A stretch of 64,000 bases of DNA from Deltaproteobacteria bacterium (GCA_016177705.1 JACOUT010000007.1:2674-66673), one strand, 5' to 3'. Positions 21,543 through 32,392 are shown, numbered from the stretch's first letter. Notes: generated by a model not told the origin, from the letters alone. Made by a program: numbers and translations.

Positions 21543-22403
21543 TCAGCGCAGCGCCGCCTCCAGCGTCGCCCGCGCGTCGGTCTTCTCGTCCCGGTACTTG
21601 ACGATGACGGGCGCCGCCAACTGGAGCCCGTGCGCGCGCGCGTACTCGCCGGACGCCGGCCGCGAGCCCGCCACCACCACGGCGCCGGCCGGGATCTCGA
21701 GCGGCCCATCGCCCGACGCCGCGAGCTCCCGCTCGTTCACCAGGTCGAAGACGCGCGAGCTCCTGGTCACGACCACGCCGGCCGCCAGCACCGCGCGCGC
21801 GCGCACGATGGTGCCCTCGTAGACGCCGGTGTTGCCGCCGATGAAGCAGTCGTCCTCGATGATCACCGGCAGCGCGCCCACCGGCTCGAGCACGCCGCCC
21901 ACCTGCGCCGCCGCCGACAGGTGCACGCGCTTGCCGAGCTGCGCGCAGGAACCAACGAGGGCGTGGCTGTCGATCATCGCCCCCTCGTCGACGTAGGCGC
22001 CGACGTTGACGAAGGCGGGCGGCATGATGGTGACGCCGGGCGCAACGTAGGCGCCGCGCCGCACCGACGAGCCGCCCGGCACCACGCGCACGCGCGCGGA
22101 CACGGGGAAGGCGCGCACCGGGTAGGTGTCCTTGTCGACGAAGGGTAGGGCAGCGTCTCCCATCTCGACCAGGCGCCCGAGCTTGAAGCCGAACAGCACG
22201 CCGCGCTTGACGCGCGCGTCCACCTGCCAGCGCCCGTCGGGGCCGGGAGCAGCGGCGCGCGCCTGGCCGCTCTCGAGCAGCGCGAGGAAGCGATCGAAGA
22301 TCTCCCGCGCGCTCGTGGCCACGCCGCTCGCGTGCAACGCCTCGGCGGGCAACGCGGCCAGGCGATCGAGGTCGGCCATCAGCGGCGTGAGCGCGTCGGT
22401 CAT
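21543..22403 (-). CDS. dapD: Tetrahydrodipicolinate N-succinyltransferase DapD
   Basis: Succinylates tetrahydrodipicolinate in the succinylase branch of lysine/diaminopimelate synthesis, supplying peptidoglycan. The 286-residue protein has an N-terminal helical domain and a left-handed beta-helix made of hexapeptide repeats (VAPGVTIMPPAFVNVGAYV and on). The segments GAMIDSHALVGSCAQLGKRVHLS and IIEDDCFIGGNTGVYEGTIVR are characteristic of DapD. Its start overlaps the stop of the upstream M20 peptidase gene by 4 bp (ATGA), indicating coupled translation. Confidence 0.95.
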   Translation of the reverse strand: MTDALTPLMADLDRLAALPAEALHASGVATSAREIFDRFLALLESGQARAAAPGPDGRWQVDARVKRGVLFGFKLGRLVEMGDAALPFVDKDTYPVRAFPVSARVRVVPGGSSVRRGAYVAPGVTIMPPAFVNVGAYVDEGAMIDSHALVGSCAQLGKRVHLSAAAQVGGVLEPVGALPVIIEDDCFIGGNTGVYEGTIVRARAVLAAGVVVTRSSRVFDLVNERELAASGDGPLEIPAGAVVVAGSRPASGEYARAHGLQLAAPVIVKYRDEKTDARATLEAALR

Positions 22404-23437
22404 CGCTGCTCCTTTGCCTGGGCGAGCAGCCGTCGCGCCAGCGTCTCATAGAGGTCGACGGCCGCGCGCAGCTCGGCGAGTGCGATGCTCTCGTGGTCGG
22501 TGTGCGCGTCGAGGATGGAGCCGGGGCCGACCAACAGCGGCCCCTCGGTGGCGCGCGGCGACAGGTGCGGCACGTCGGAGCCGAACGCCACCACCTTGGT
22601 CGGCAGCCCCGGCGGCGTCACCAGGCGCTGCGGGCTCGACTTGGTGCGCACCGACAGCCGCGTGCTCGGCGTCAGCAAGCTGCGAACGCGCGCGAGCAGC
22701 GGGTCAGCGTCGCTGGTGGTGCGCATGACGCACACGGCCTTGGCGTGCGGTGCGAGCACGTTCGGCGCCACGCCGCCCTCGACGAGCCCGACGTTGAGCG
22801 TGGTCTGGCCGGCCTCCTCGGTGCTGGGCCACGGCTCCTCGAGCAGGCGCGACAGGTCGCCGACGAGCTGGTGCACCGCCGAGTGCCCGGCCTCGGGGTA
22901 GGCGCTGTGCGCGGCCTTGCCCTCAGCGGCGAGCTCGAACGCCATCACGCCCTTCATGGCCGAGACCAACACGCCATCGGTGGGCTCGCCGTCGATGAAC
23001 CAGCGCACCTTGGGCAGAAAGCCCTGCGCGGCCGCCTTGGCGCCGTCGCTGTCGGTCTCTTCGCCGACCACGAACAAGAGCGCCACGCGCGTCTCGCCCG
23101 CGGCACGGAGCCGCTCGAACGCGCACAGCATCGCGGCCGCGATCCCCTTGGCGTCGACGACGCCGCGCCCATGCAGTCGATCGCCTTCCAGGCGCGGCGG
23201 CAGGAAGGGCGGCACCGTGTCGAGGTGGGTGGTCAGCACCAGCTCAGGCGCGGCGCCGGCGGTCGCGAACAGGTTGTCACGCCCAGGCGTGTCGCCGACC
23301 TGCTGGCGTGCGACCTGCGCCCCCATCGCGTGGAGTCGGCGCGCGACCTCATTGACCACCGCGGCCTCGTCGCCGGTGATCGACGGGATGGCGCACAGGG
23401 CCTGCGTCAGCTCGATGACGTCGTGCACGGGGTGCAA
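22400..23437 (-). CDS. dapE: M20-family metallopeptidase, probable succinyl-diaminopimelate desuccinylase
   Basis: Di-zinc hydrolase of the ArgE/DapE family, 345 residues. Ligand motifs are HLDTVPP (H71, D73), GRGVVDAKG (D95), GEETDSDG (E126/E127) and the C-terminal DAHTDHESI (H312/H315). The dimerisation domain (about 165-275) is present. By family alone it could be an acetylornithine, acyl-lysine or succinyl-DAP hydrolase. The 4-bp overlap with dapD makes DapE the best call, because both act on succinylated intermediates of the same branch. There is no hairpin or other signal upstream that I can name. Confidence 0.82.
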   Translation of the reverse strand: MHPVHDVIELTQALCAIPSITGDEAAVVNEVARRLHAMGAQVARQQVGDTPGRDNLFATAGAAPELVLTTHLDTVPPFLPPRLEGDRLHGRGVVDAKGIAAAMLCAFERLRAAGETRVALLFVVGEETDSDGAKAAAQGFLPKVRWFIDGEPTDGVLVSAMKGVMAFELAAEGKAAHSAYPEAGHSAVHQLVGDLSRLLEEPWPSTEEAGQTTLNVGLVEGGVAPNVLAPHAKAVCVMRTTSDADPLLARVRSLLTPSTRLSVRTKSSPQRLVTPPGLPTKVVAFGSDVPHLSPRATEGPLLVGPGSILDAHTDHESIALAELRAAVDLYETLARRLLAQAKEQR

Positions 23438-23476
23438 GCTACGCCAATCCGGCGCGCGCGCAACGGTTGGTGCGGC

Positions 23477-24889
23477 TTACGCCTGCCCCACCGTCCCCTT
23501 GGTCATGCGCCGCGGCATGGTGAGCTGCACCGTGCTCCCCTCGGCCGAGCTGCGCGTCAACAGCTTGCCGCCGTTCTTCTCGACGAGCAGGCGCGCGCGC
23601 GCCAGGCTGACGCCGAGCCCGGGGCGATCGAGGTCGGCGCGCGGGTGCAGGAAGGGCGCCTCGGCGTCGGGGATGCCGGCGTCCTGCGCCGGCGAGGCGC
23701 CCTCGGGCAGCGAATCGACCACCTCGAAGGTGATGGCCGAGGGCCCGCCGCGCAGGTGCACCTGCACCTTGGCCTCGGGGTTGAACGCGCGCACGCGCAG
23801 CGCGTTGTCGAGCACGGCGCACAAGGCCTCGGCCAGGTCGGTCGGGTCGCCGTCGACGTCGAGGTCGGCGTCGGCGGTGACCACCTCCACCCGAAGCTGC
23901 TCGTCCTTGCGGCCGCGCGTCACCGGCTGCGCGGCGCGCGCGCGCTCGAGCGCGGCCTCGAGCAATCTGCGCGCCGGCACGCGCGCCACCACCGACGGAC
24001 GCCCGGGGCGGCGCAGCAGCGCGTCGTCGTAGAGCGGCGGCATGACGCCGAGCGCGGCCGGCGACGGCAGGCTCGCGTTCGTCGTGGTGTCGCCGCGCAA
24101 CAACAGCGCCGACGGGCGGGCGTCGATCAACACGCTCACGAGCGCGAACGCCGCCGTGCTCGCAAGGCCTGCCCACAGCGCCAGGCGCAGGGTCGACGCG
24201 ACGTCGAGCGGCAGCGCGACGCCGACCACCAGCGCGAGCAGCGCCACCACCACGCCGCCCACTACCTCGCGCAGCCCCGGCGGCGAGGTGGGCGACAGGC
24301 GGCCGGCGGTGCCGAGCGCGCCGGCCGCGCCCGCGGCCACCGCCCACAGGCCACCGTTCATGCCGGCGGGCAAGATGCCAACCGCGGCCCCGAACGAGGC
24401 GACGGCGAGCGCGGACGCCTGCGACGCCAACAAGACGCGCAGGCGTGGCACCACCAGCTCGCGCCTGCGCCACAGGCAGGTGACCGCGCCGGCGAGCGTC
24501 GCGCCCGCGGCGAGCCCGGCCGCCGTCGGCCCGGCCAAGGCCGGCGGTACCACGCCGAGCAGCGCGAGCCCTTGCATGACCAGCCCAACCACGACCGGCG
24601 GCACCGACAAGAGGGCGAGGCGCGCGCTCACCACCTCTTGCAGGCACAAGACCAGCAGCGGGCCGGCCGCGCACAGGAGCAGGGGCCGGCCGTCGCCGCC
24701 GCCGAGCATGGCGCCGAGGGCGGCCGCCACCGCCACGCCGAGCGCCACGCCGTGGTGCAACAGCAGGCCCACGCGCTCGATGCGCGGGCCGCCGCCCCTG
24801 CGCGCCACCGCGGTGATGCCGCCGAGCACCGACAGCGCCGCCAACGTCGCCAGCGAGGCGCGCAGCATCGGATCGAGCGTGTGCTCCAC
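23477..24889 (-). CDS. Multi-span membrane protein with C-terminal histidine-kinase-like ATPase domain
   Basis: A 470-residue protein. The first about 250 residues hold eight or nine hydrophobic segments with short loops, probably an inner-membrane sensor. The C-terminal part (about 300-470) is a HATPase_c domain: N-box in ALCAVLDNALR, G-rich GLGVSLARARLLVEKNGGKL and the final strand GSTVQLTMPR. No clear HisKA phospho-acceptor helix is visible before it, so it may be a divergent kinase, a phosphatase or use an atypical dimerisation region. It starts at GTG 24889, divergent from a Ser/Thr kinase gene with an 80-bp gap. No response regulator is adjacent. Confidence 0.78.
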   Translation of the reverse strand: MEHTLDPMLRASLATLAALSVLGGITAVARRGGGPRIERVGLLLHHGVALGVAVAAALGAMLGGGDGRPLLLCAAGPLLVLCLQEVVSARLALLSVPPVVVGLVMQGLALLGVVPPALAGPTAAGLAAGATLAGAVTCLWRRRELVVPRLRVLLASQASALAVASFGAAVGILPAGMNGGLWAVAAGAAGALGTAGRLSPTSPPGLREVVGGVVVALLALVVGVALPLDVASTLRLALWAGLASTAAFALVSVLIDARPSALLLRGDTTTNASLPSPAALGVMPPLYDDALLRRPGRPSVVARVPARRLLEAALERARAAQPVTRGRKDEQLRVEVVTADADLDVDGDPTDLAEALCAVLDNALRVRAFNPEAKVQVHLRGGPSAITFEVVDSLPEGASPAQDAGIPDAEAPFLHPRADLDRPGLGVSLARARLLVEKNGGKLLTRSSAEGSTVQLTMPRRMTKGTVGQA

Positions 24890-24969
24890 CCGACCAAGGT
24901 AGCAGCTCGTGCATGGTCGCCGCAGGGTGCGAGCACGACCGCCGTCCGTTGCGGCATAGTCGGTGGCGG

Positions 24970-26529
24970 GTGGAGACGATCGGGCCCTATCGCGTGATCC
25001 GCCGGCTCGCCGCAGGCGGCATGGGCGAGGTTTACCTCGCGCGCAGCGTCGCCGCCGGTGTCGCGCGCCCGTGCGTCGTCAAGACCATCCACGCCCGGCT
25101 CGACGGCGACGACAGCGCGCGCAAGCGCTTCCTCGACGAGGCGCGCCTCGCGCTGCAGTTGAGCCACAAGAACATCTGCGGTGTGACGCACGTCGGCGAG
25201 CACGACGGCGGCTTGTTCATGGCCATGGACTTCGTCGCCGGCCGCGACCTGCGTGACGTGCTGCGGGCGCTGCACACGAGCGGCCGCCGCATGACGCCGC
25301 CGCTGTCGCTCTACCTGCTGCGCGAGATCCTCGACGGACTCGACTACGCGCACCGCGCTTGCGACGTCGCCACCGGGGCGCCGCTCATGCTGGTGCACCG
25401 TGACCTGTCGCCGTCAAACGTCATGATCTCCGTCGAGGGCGAGGTCAAGATCATCGACTTCGGTCAAGCCCTCTCCACCATGAAGCTCGAACGCACGGCC
25501 GCCGGCATCGTGTTCGGCAAGCTGCCGTACCTATCACCCGAGCAGGCGCGCAGCGAGCCGCTCGATCACCGCAGCGACCTGTACTCGCTCGCCATCCTCG
25601 CGACCGAGCTGTTGGCGGGCGCGCCCTACTACCAAGGCGTCCCGCGCGAGCGCATGACGTCCTTGGTGCAAGCAGGGTACCGCTCGCCGTTGCTCGATGT
25701 CGTCGATGGCCCCATTCGCGACATGCTGCAGCTCGCGCTCGACCCCCATCGGGACGCACGTACGGCGAGCGCCGAGCAGATGCGCACGCGCGTCGATCGG
25801 CTGTTGGTGCAGCGGCAGGCGGTGGTGGGCCCGAGCGATTTGCGCCACCTGCTGGTGGAGCTGTTCCCCGGTGAGATCGAGCGGCAGCGCGCGGTGCTGG
25901 CCGAGGCGTCGGGGTCGGCGCCGCTGGTGCCGCCGACCCCGACGCCCACCACCGCGTCGACGGAGGACGACACGGCCCCGGAGGACGGCTTCGGCGTCAC
26001 CGAGGTGATCCCCACCGCGGTGGCGCGGGCGCTGTCGCGCGAGCGCCCGCGAGCCGGTCCCCGGCGAGCGCCGATCGCAATCGGCGCCGTGCTCGGCCTG
26101 GCGGTGTTGACGGCGGCGATCGCGATCGTCGCCGTCGTCGGCACCCGTTCGCAGCGCGCGATCCCTGCACCAAGCCGCGCTGATGCCGGCATGGCCGCGC
26201 TGGGGCCGCACGACCCGCCGCTTGTGCCTGCCGATCCCCGACCGCCGGAGCCCCCGCAGCAGCCGCAGCCCGCGGCGGTCATCGACGCCGGCACTGTCGA
26301 CCGTGACGCGCTCACCGTCGTCCCCGTGGCGCCGGCAGAGCCCCGCCCGCCACCGCGCCACGTCCGCCCGCGCACGACGGCCGAGAAGCTCAAGCTGCTC
26401 GATCGCTGCAAGCACCGCTGCGCCGCCGGGGTCCTCGACAAGTACTCACGCTTCGCGACACTCTCGGTGGATGAGGCGCGCGTCCTCGCTGCGGAGCTCG
26501 AAGCGTGCGTGAAGCGTTGCGGTGGGTGA
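24970..26529 (+). CDS. Membrane-anchored Ser/Thr protein kinase (Hanks type)
   Basis: A 519-residue kinase with N-terminal catalytic domain: Gly-loop AAGGMGEVY (14-22), K38 in CVVKTI, E57 in DEARLALQL, HRD at 143-145 with D145, N150 and DFG at 163-165. The catalytic loop reads HRDLSPSN, with Ser where most have Lys; this variant is frequent in myxobacterial kinases. After a Pro/Thr linker there is one transmembrane helix (about 355-380, GAVLGLAVLTAAIAIVAVV), then a Pro-rich outer region ending in a short Cys-containing helix (CKHRC, CVKRC). GTG 24970 is chosen since METIGPYRV starts the domain directly. The following gene overlaps its end by 25 bp. Confidence 0.92.
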   Translation: METIGPYRVIRRLAAGGMGEVYLARSVAAGVARPCVVKTIHARLDGDDSARKRFLDEARLALQLSHKNICGVTHVGEHDGGLFMAMDFVAGRDLRDVLRALHTSGRRMTPPLSLYLLREILDGLDYAHRACDVATGAPLMLVHRDLSPSNVMISVEGEVKIIDFGQALSTMKLERTAAGIVFGKLPYLSPEQARSEPLDHRSDLYSLAILATELLAGAPYYQGVPRERMTSLVQAGYRSPLLDVVDGPIRDMLQLALDPHRDARTASAEQMRTRVDRLLVQRQAVVGPSDLRHLLVELFPGEIERQRAVLAEASGSAPLVPPTPTPTTASTEDDTAPEDGFGVTEVIPTAVARALSRERPRAGPRRAPIAIGAVLGLAVLTAAIAIVAVVGTRSQRAIPAPSRADAGMAALGPHDPPLVPADPRPPEPPQQPQPAAVIDAGTVDRDALTVVPVAPAEPRPPPRHVRPRTTAEKLKLLDRCKHRCAAGVLDKYSRFATLSVDEARVLAAELEACVKRCGG

Positions 26530-27419
26530 CGCTCGTCGTGCTGGCCGCGGCCCCGGCGCATGCACGCTCGCTCGCGCTGGTGCCGTTCGGCGAGGCGGCG
26601 CAGGAGATTGAGCCGGAGGTGCGCGCCGCGCTCGGCGAGGTCGGCGGCGTGCGCCTGGCCGCCGCCGCCCACAGCGCCGCCGACGTCGAGGCCGCGCGTC
26701 AGATCGGCCTCACCTGCGGCCCGCAGAGCGATGAGTGCCTGGTCAAGCTCGCGCTGTTCCTGCGCGTCGACCAGTTGGTGTCGCTGGCGGGCACGCGAAC
26801 CGCCGAGGGAGTGGCGCTCGAGCTGGTGCTGGTGGACGCCGCGCTCGGGCGCAGGGCCGGTGCGGTCGCGCTCACGCTCAGCGCCGAGGACCGAAGCGCC
26901 CAGCTCGACGACGCCGCGCTGTTGCTGCTCGTCCCCGATCAGGCCTTCGGCGTGGTCGCCCTCGAGGTCGCACCCGTCGACGCCGCCGTCATCGTCGATG
27001 GTGAGCCGGCCGCCGCCGGCGCTCAGCTCCGCCTGCGCGCCGGCCGGCACATCCTCGAAGTGTCGCGCAGCGGCTTTCGGCCCGAGCGACGCACCGTGGT
27101 CGTCCGACCGGCGACCACGACGGCCTTGAGCGTCAGCCTGACGCCCACCGTCGTCGTCGATCCCGACCCGCCGGTACCCGCGCCGGAGCAGCCCTCACCG
27201 TGGCTCATCGGCGGCATCACCGTCGCCGCCGCAGGCGCGGCCGCGCTGGTCGCCGGTGGCGCCACTGCGTTCGCGATCGACGGCGCGCTCGGCACACCGC
27301 AAGGGAACGCCGAGGAGCGAGAGCAGCTCCAAGGCTGGGGGCGGGCGGCCGCCGTCGCCGCCGTCACCGGGGTCGTCGTGCTCGGCGTCGGCGGCGCGAT
27401 GCTGCTGGTCGCCGAGTAG
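26505..27419 (+). CDS. PEGA-type exported protein with C-terminal membrane hairpin
   Basis: A 304-residue envelope protein. It has a signal peptide (LVVLAAAPAHA), a first domain beginning SLALVPFG with two cysteines (TCGPQSDEC), then a PEGA domain (about 148-220; VALEVAPVDAAVIVDGEP, RAGRHILEVSRSGF) and two C-terminal hydrophobic segments (IGGITVAAAGAAALVAGGA and VAAVTGVVVLGVGGAMLLV). PEGA domains usually occur on the outer side of kinases or near the cell wall. Start GTG 26505 lies inside the kinase gene (25-bp overlap), so translation is coupled and a joint role is likely. The N-terminal domain and tail resemble the protein at 34812-35588. Confidence 0.78.
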   Translation: MREALRWVTLVVLAAAPAHARSLALVPFGEAAQEIEPEVRAALGEVGGVRLAAAAHSAADVEAARQIGLTCGPQSDECLVKLALFLRVDQLVSLAGTRTAEGVALELVLVDAALGRRAGAVALTLSAEDRSAQLDDAALLLLVPDQAFGVVALEVAPVDAAVIVDGEPAAAGAQLRLRAGRHILEVSRSGFRPERRTVVVRPATTTALSVSLTPTVVVDPDPPVPAPEQPSPWLIGGITVAAAGAAALVAGGATAFAIDGALGTPQGNAEEREQLQGWGRAAAVAAVTGVVVLGVGGAMLLVAE

Positions 27420-27434
27420 TCGCCGCGCCAACGG

Positions 27435-28721
27435 TCAGCGCTCGTCGGCGCCGATGTCGCGGGGCGACGAGCGCGCCTGCCCGTCGAAGTCGATCCGCTC
27501 CGAGGACGTCAGCGCCTGATCGATCGCGACCGCCGACGACGCCTGCAGGTGCAGGTCGGTCGCGGAGACGAACGTCGGATCAACGTTGACCAGCGACTCG
27601 ACGACGTCGCACGTCGCCGACGCGTCCGACGGCAGGTTGTCGAACACGATCGACGACCTGATGGTTTGGGCGGCGTCGCAACGGATGCCGCCGGCCTGGC
27701 CGTCCTTGGCCACATTGCCCGCAATCGAGTTGTGCGCGATCACCGAGAAGACGTCGGGCGTGGCCTTGACCCAGATGCCGCCAAACTCGCTGCCGCCGCC
27801 GCCGCCCGCGCCGTTGCCGCGCACCATGTTGTTCACCAGCGTGAAGTTCGGCGTATCGAGCTCGATGCCGCCCGCGTCCGAGGTGTGCACCAGGCTCTCG
27901 CGCACGGTGACGTGCGCGTCGCCGCGCGCACGCAGCCCTTGGCCGAGCGATCCTCTCCCTTGGAACTCGCAACCGACGAAGGTCGCGGTGGCGGCATCGA
28001 CATCGACGGCCTGATCGGATCCCGCCTCGGCCTTGAAGGTGATGCCGACGAACAGGGCGTTGGTGTCGGAGCCAAGCACGACGACACCGCCGCCGTCGGC
28101 CTCTCCCTGGATGCGCGCGGCGCCGACGGAGTCGGCGATCAGGACCACATCCTGATCGATCACGATCGAGACGCCGCCGCCCGGCCGATAGTCCCCCGCG
28201 TCGAGCACGAAGACGTCCCCCGGCGATGCGTCCGCGAGCGCCGTGACCAAGTCGTCGCCGTTGCCGCTGAACGCCGTGGTGTTCGAGTTGGTGAAGCAGA
28301 AGCTCGGACGATCGAAGTAGCAGCCGTAGCCCAGGTCGACCGCGCAGGCCGTGCAGCCATCGTCGGCAATGGCGTTGGCGTCGTCACAGGCCTCTCCCCC
28401 GTCGAGCGCGCCGTTGCCGCAGAGCGGCTCGCCCTCGCCCTCGCCCTCGCCCTCGCCCTCGCCCTCGCCCTCGCCCTCGCCCTCGCCCTCACCCTCACCC
28501 TCACCCTCACCCTCGCCTTCGCCCTCACCTTCGCCTTCTCCCTCACCCTCACCTTCACCTTCGCCCTCGCCTTCGCCCTCCCCTGCGGGCACGCAGCGCT
28601 CCTCGAGACAGACCTCGCCGAGGCGGCAGTCGTCGGCCTCGAAGCACGGCGGCCGCGCCAGGAACAGCCTGCACCCGCTCAGCGCGGCGACGACGAGGAG
28701 GACGGCGGCGAGGCGGGTCAC
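27435..28721 (-). CDS. Lipoprotein with long Gly-Glu linker, Cys-rich repeat and predicted beta-helix domain
   Basis: A 428-residue surface lipoprotein. Signal peptide ends at LSGC (Cys17). A short Cys-containing stretch precedes a 26-unit Gly-Glu linker, then one Myxococcus-type Cys-rich repeat (CGNGALDGGEACDD and following) and a C-terminal parallel beta-helix (recurring VxxxxF/IxxN turns; SIVIDQDVVLIADS, NFTLVNNMVRGNGAG), the fold of choice-of-anchor and pectate-lyase-like proteins. Catalytic residues cannot be picked out. The GTG at 28721 overlaps the fabH stop (GTGA) and starts the best signal peptide; this overlap suggests coupling to fabH. Confidence 0.85.
   Translation of the reverse strand: MTRLAAVLLVVAALSGCRLFLARPPCFEADDCRLGEVCLEERCVPAGEGEGEGEGEGEGEGEGEGEGEGEGEGEGEGEGEGEGEGEGEGEGEGEGEGEPLCGNGALDGGEACDDANAIADDGCTACAVDLGYGCYFDRPSFCFTNSNTTAFSGNGDDLVTALADASPGDVFVLDAGDYRPGGGVSIVIDQDVVLIADSVGAARIQGEADGGGVVVLGSDTNALFVGITFKAEAGSDQAVDVDAATATFVGCEFQGRGSLGQGLRARGDAHVTVRESLVHTSDAGGIELDTPNFTLVNNMVRGNGAGGGGGSEFGGIWVKATPDVFSVIAHNSIAGNVAKDGQAGGIRCDAAQTIRSSIVFDNLPSDASATCDVVESLVNVDPTFVSATDLHLQASSAVAIDQALTSSERIDFDGQARSSPRDIGADER
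28428..28583 (-). repeat. Hexanucleotide microsatellite encoding (Gly-Glu)26
   Basis: Twenty-six 6-bp units in frame in the beta-helix lipoprotein gene. About half the units are identical (ctcgcc on plus), the rest differ only in synonymous third bases. It is the longest such tract in the window and a plausible slippage site; a 6-bp unit keeps the frame. Confidence 0.95.
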
Positions 28722-29710
28722 GCCCGGTACAGCGCCGCCGCCCAGCACATGCCGGCGCCGATGGCGAGCATCAGCACGTTGGTGCCCGGCTTCATGCGAC
28801 CGTCGCGCGCCGCCTCGTCGAAGGTGATGAGCGCCGAGGCCGACGAGGTGTTGCCGTAGCGGTCGATGTTGATGACGAAGCGATCGAGCGGGATGTCCAC
28901 CCGCTGCGCCACCGCCTCGATGATGCGCAGGTTGGCCTGATGGGCCACCACCAGCCCGACGTCGGCGGCGGTGAGGCCGTTCTTCGCCAGGATCTTCTCG
29001 GCCGCATCGACCAGCGAGCGCACCGCGATCTTGTAGACCTCGCGGCCGTTCATGATCAGGCGGTCCTTGCGCTCGGCGAGCAACTGCGGCGTCAGCGGCT
29101 GCTTCGAGCCGCCCGCCGGGATGTAGAGGTGCTGCCAGGTGTTGCCGTCCGAGTAGATGGCGGTGTCCACCAGTCCTGGTCCGTCCTCGGGCGCGGCCTC
29201 GACGACGAAGGCGCCGGCGGCGTCGCCGAACAACACGCAGGTCCCGCGATCGGTCCAGTTGGTGATGACCGACAGGGTCTCACCGCCGATGACGAGGATG
29301 CGCTTGGCGGTGCCGGTGCGGATGAACTTATCGGCCACCGAGAGCGCAAACATCGAGCCAGCGCACGCCGCCAACACGTCGAAGGCCGCCGCGTTCTTGG
29401 CGCCGAGCCGCTGCTGGACGATGCAGGCGCACGAGGGCACGCGCATGTCGGGGGTGACGGTGCCGACGATTATTAGGTCGAGGTCGAGCGCCGTGATGCC
29501 GGCGCGCTCGAGCGCTGCCTTCGCCGCTTGCTCGGCCATGTCGCCGGTGGACATGGCGCCCTCGAAGTCGACCAGACGGCGGGTCTTGATGCCCGAACGC
29601 TCCTGGATCCACTGATCGTTGGTGTCGACGATCTTGGCCATCTCGTCGTTGGTGACGACGCGCGGCGGCGCGAAGCCGCCGGTGCCGGTGATGCGCGATC
29701 GGAAAGCCAT
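28718..29710 (-). CDS. fabH: 3-oxoacyl-ACP synthase III (FabH-type)
   Basis: Condenses an acyl-CoA starter with malonyl-ACP to begin fatty-acid synthesis. The 330-residue protein has the catalytic triad of the family: Cys in DVLAACAGSMFAL (about 114), His in VVAHQANLRIIEAV (about 247) and Asn in DRYGNTSSAS (about 277). The glycine-rich end (LAIGAGMCWAAALYR) and the start RSRITGTGGFAPPRVVTNDEM are typical. FabH-like paralogs are often found in polyketide or olefin clusters, but none is present here. It is preceded 9 bp away by a PilZ-type gene on the same strand and overlaps the next lipoprotein gene by 4 bp. Confidence 0.94.
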   Translation of the reverse strand: MAFRSRITGTGGFAPPRVVTNDEMAKIVDTNDQWIQERSGIKTRRLVDFEGAMSTGDMAEQAAKAALERAGITALDLDLIIVGTVTPDMRVPSCACIVQQRLGAKNAAAFDVLAACAGSMFALSVADKFIRTGTAKRILVIGGETLSVITNWTDRGTCVLFGDAAGAFVVEAAPEDGPGLVDTAIYSDGNTWQHLYIPAGGSKQPLTPQLLAERKDRLIMNGREVYKIAVRSLVDAAEKILAKNGLTAADVGLVVAHQANLRIIEAVAQRVDIPLDRFVINIDRYGNTSSASALITFDEAARDGRMKPGTNVLMLAIGAGMCWAAALYRA

Positions 29711-29719
29711 GGGCCCTCG

Positions 29720-30448
29720 TCAGCTCTCGAGCGCGATGGCGATGCTCGTCGGCTCCACCTGGCCTTGGCGGATCTGCTCGAGCAACTGTCGATCGCCGGC
29801 GGGCAGCGCGGCGTCGAACTCGATGCCGAAGCTGTCGGCGACACGGGGGCCCTCGCCGGGTCGCTGGCCTGCCACCCACGCCACCTTGCCGGCCAGCGCG
29901 CGACGGCCTGCGGCGCTCTCGATCTCCACCTTGACGCCGAGGCCGGTGCGCAGCACGTCGGCGAGCGGCCCCTTGGCGCGCACCTGCATACCGCCCGCCG
30001 ACAGGTTGGCGATCTCGAGCTCGAGCTTGGGCGCCGTGGACGAGGCGCGCAGCGACACCGGCGTGCGCTCGAAGTTGCGCGCCGGCTCGTAGGAGTTCAT
30101 GGCGAAGATGCGCGCGAGCGCGCTGCCGAGCGGGCCGCGGTCCTTGGCGAGCCAGTCGCTCTCGAAGGCCACGCCGACGTCGTAGACGACCTTACCGGTG
30201 GGGCTCGGGCGCTCGCGGCACCAGGTGACCTCGCCGACCGCTTGAAGCTCCTCCACCTCGCCCGCGTCGACGCTCAGCTTGAGCTGCGTGCCCTTGGGCA
30301 CCGGCTTGTCGCTCTCGAGGCGCAGGCCCTTGGGCGAGACGTCGCTCGCCTCGGCCTCGCCCTCGTGGCCGCCGGCCTCGAAGCGCACGCGCAGCCGCAG
30401 GTCGATGCGGGGCCCGTCGCGGCGCTCACTGCTCTTGGTCGCGGCCAT
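29720..30448 (-). CDS. PilZ-domain protein, probably two tandem domains
   Basis: A 242-residue soluble protein. The first unit (about 5-100) starts SSERRDGPRIDLRLRVRF with the Arg-rich PilZ pattern and continues ASDVSPKGLRLES (D/NxSxxG motif). The second unit (about 120-235) repeats the layout: NFERTPVSL, then IANLSAGGMQVRA (NxSxxG) and DSFGIEFD. The RxxxR plus NxSxxG motifs bind cyclic di-GMP in this family; the first site has RRDGPR, the second lacks a clear RxxxR. A GGDEF protein elsewhere in the window (38748-39707) shows that cyclic di-GMP is made. It is transcribed with fabH. Confidence 0.78.
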   Translation of the reverse strand: MAATKSSERRDGPRIDLRLRVRFEAGGHEGEAEASDVSPKGLRLESDKPVPKGTQLKLSVDAGEVEELQAVGEVTWCRERPSPTGKVVYDVGVAFESDWLAKDRGPLGSALARIFAMNSYEPARNFERTPVSLRASSTAPKLELEIANLSAGGMQVRAKGPLADVLRTGLGVKVEIESAAGRRALAGKVAWVAGQRPGEGPRVADSFGIEFDAALPAGDRQLLEQIRQGQVEPTSIAIALES

Positions 30449-30692
30449 ATCCCCTCACGGTCAAGGACAGCCAACGCTAGCAGGGTGCCGCCCGCAGGTC
30501 AGCAAGCAATCGCGCAACCCAACCCGAGGCGAGCGAAGCGGGCTACGCCCGCGCAGCGAGCAGCAAGCCGGCAGGATGCGCGGCGTCCTATGAGGAGGAG
30601 GGATCGTGCCCCAGCAGAAGGGCGACGGCCGGGTCTTGGCCCCGATGACGCCGCGACAACGACGACGTCAGAAGCCAAGCCCGGCCGTGCAA

Positions 30693-30728
30693 GTCGAAAA
30701 CGGCGACCTCGCTGTCGCCGTTTTCGAC
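30693..30728 (-). terminator. Terminator hairpin downstream of groEL
   Basis: A perfect 15-bp inverted repeat (30693-30707 and 30714-30728) with a 6-nt loop begins 5 bp after the groEL stop codon. The A/T-run within the stem (AAAA/TTTT) makes it able to end transcripts. The remaining gap up to the PilZ-type gene (30449-30692) has a GC-rich hairpin-like stretch near 30536-30560 but no gene. Confidence 0.8.
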
Positions 30729-30733
30729 AGAGC

Positions 30734-32392
<1,659 letters not shown>

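Noticed and set aside
30449..30692. A small gene in the gap between groEL and the PilZ-type gene
   Set aside because: Frames there run into the groEL coding region or lack start and ribosome-binding signals.
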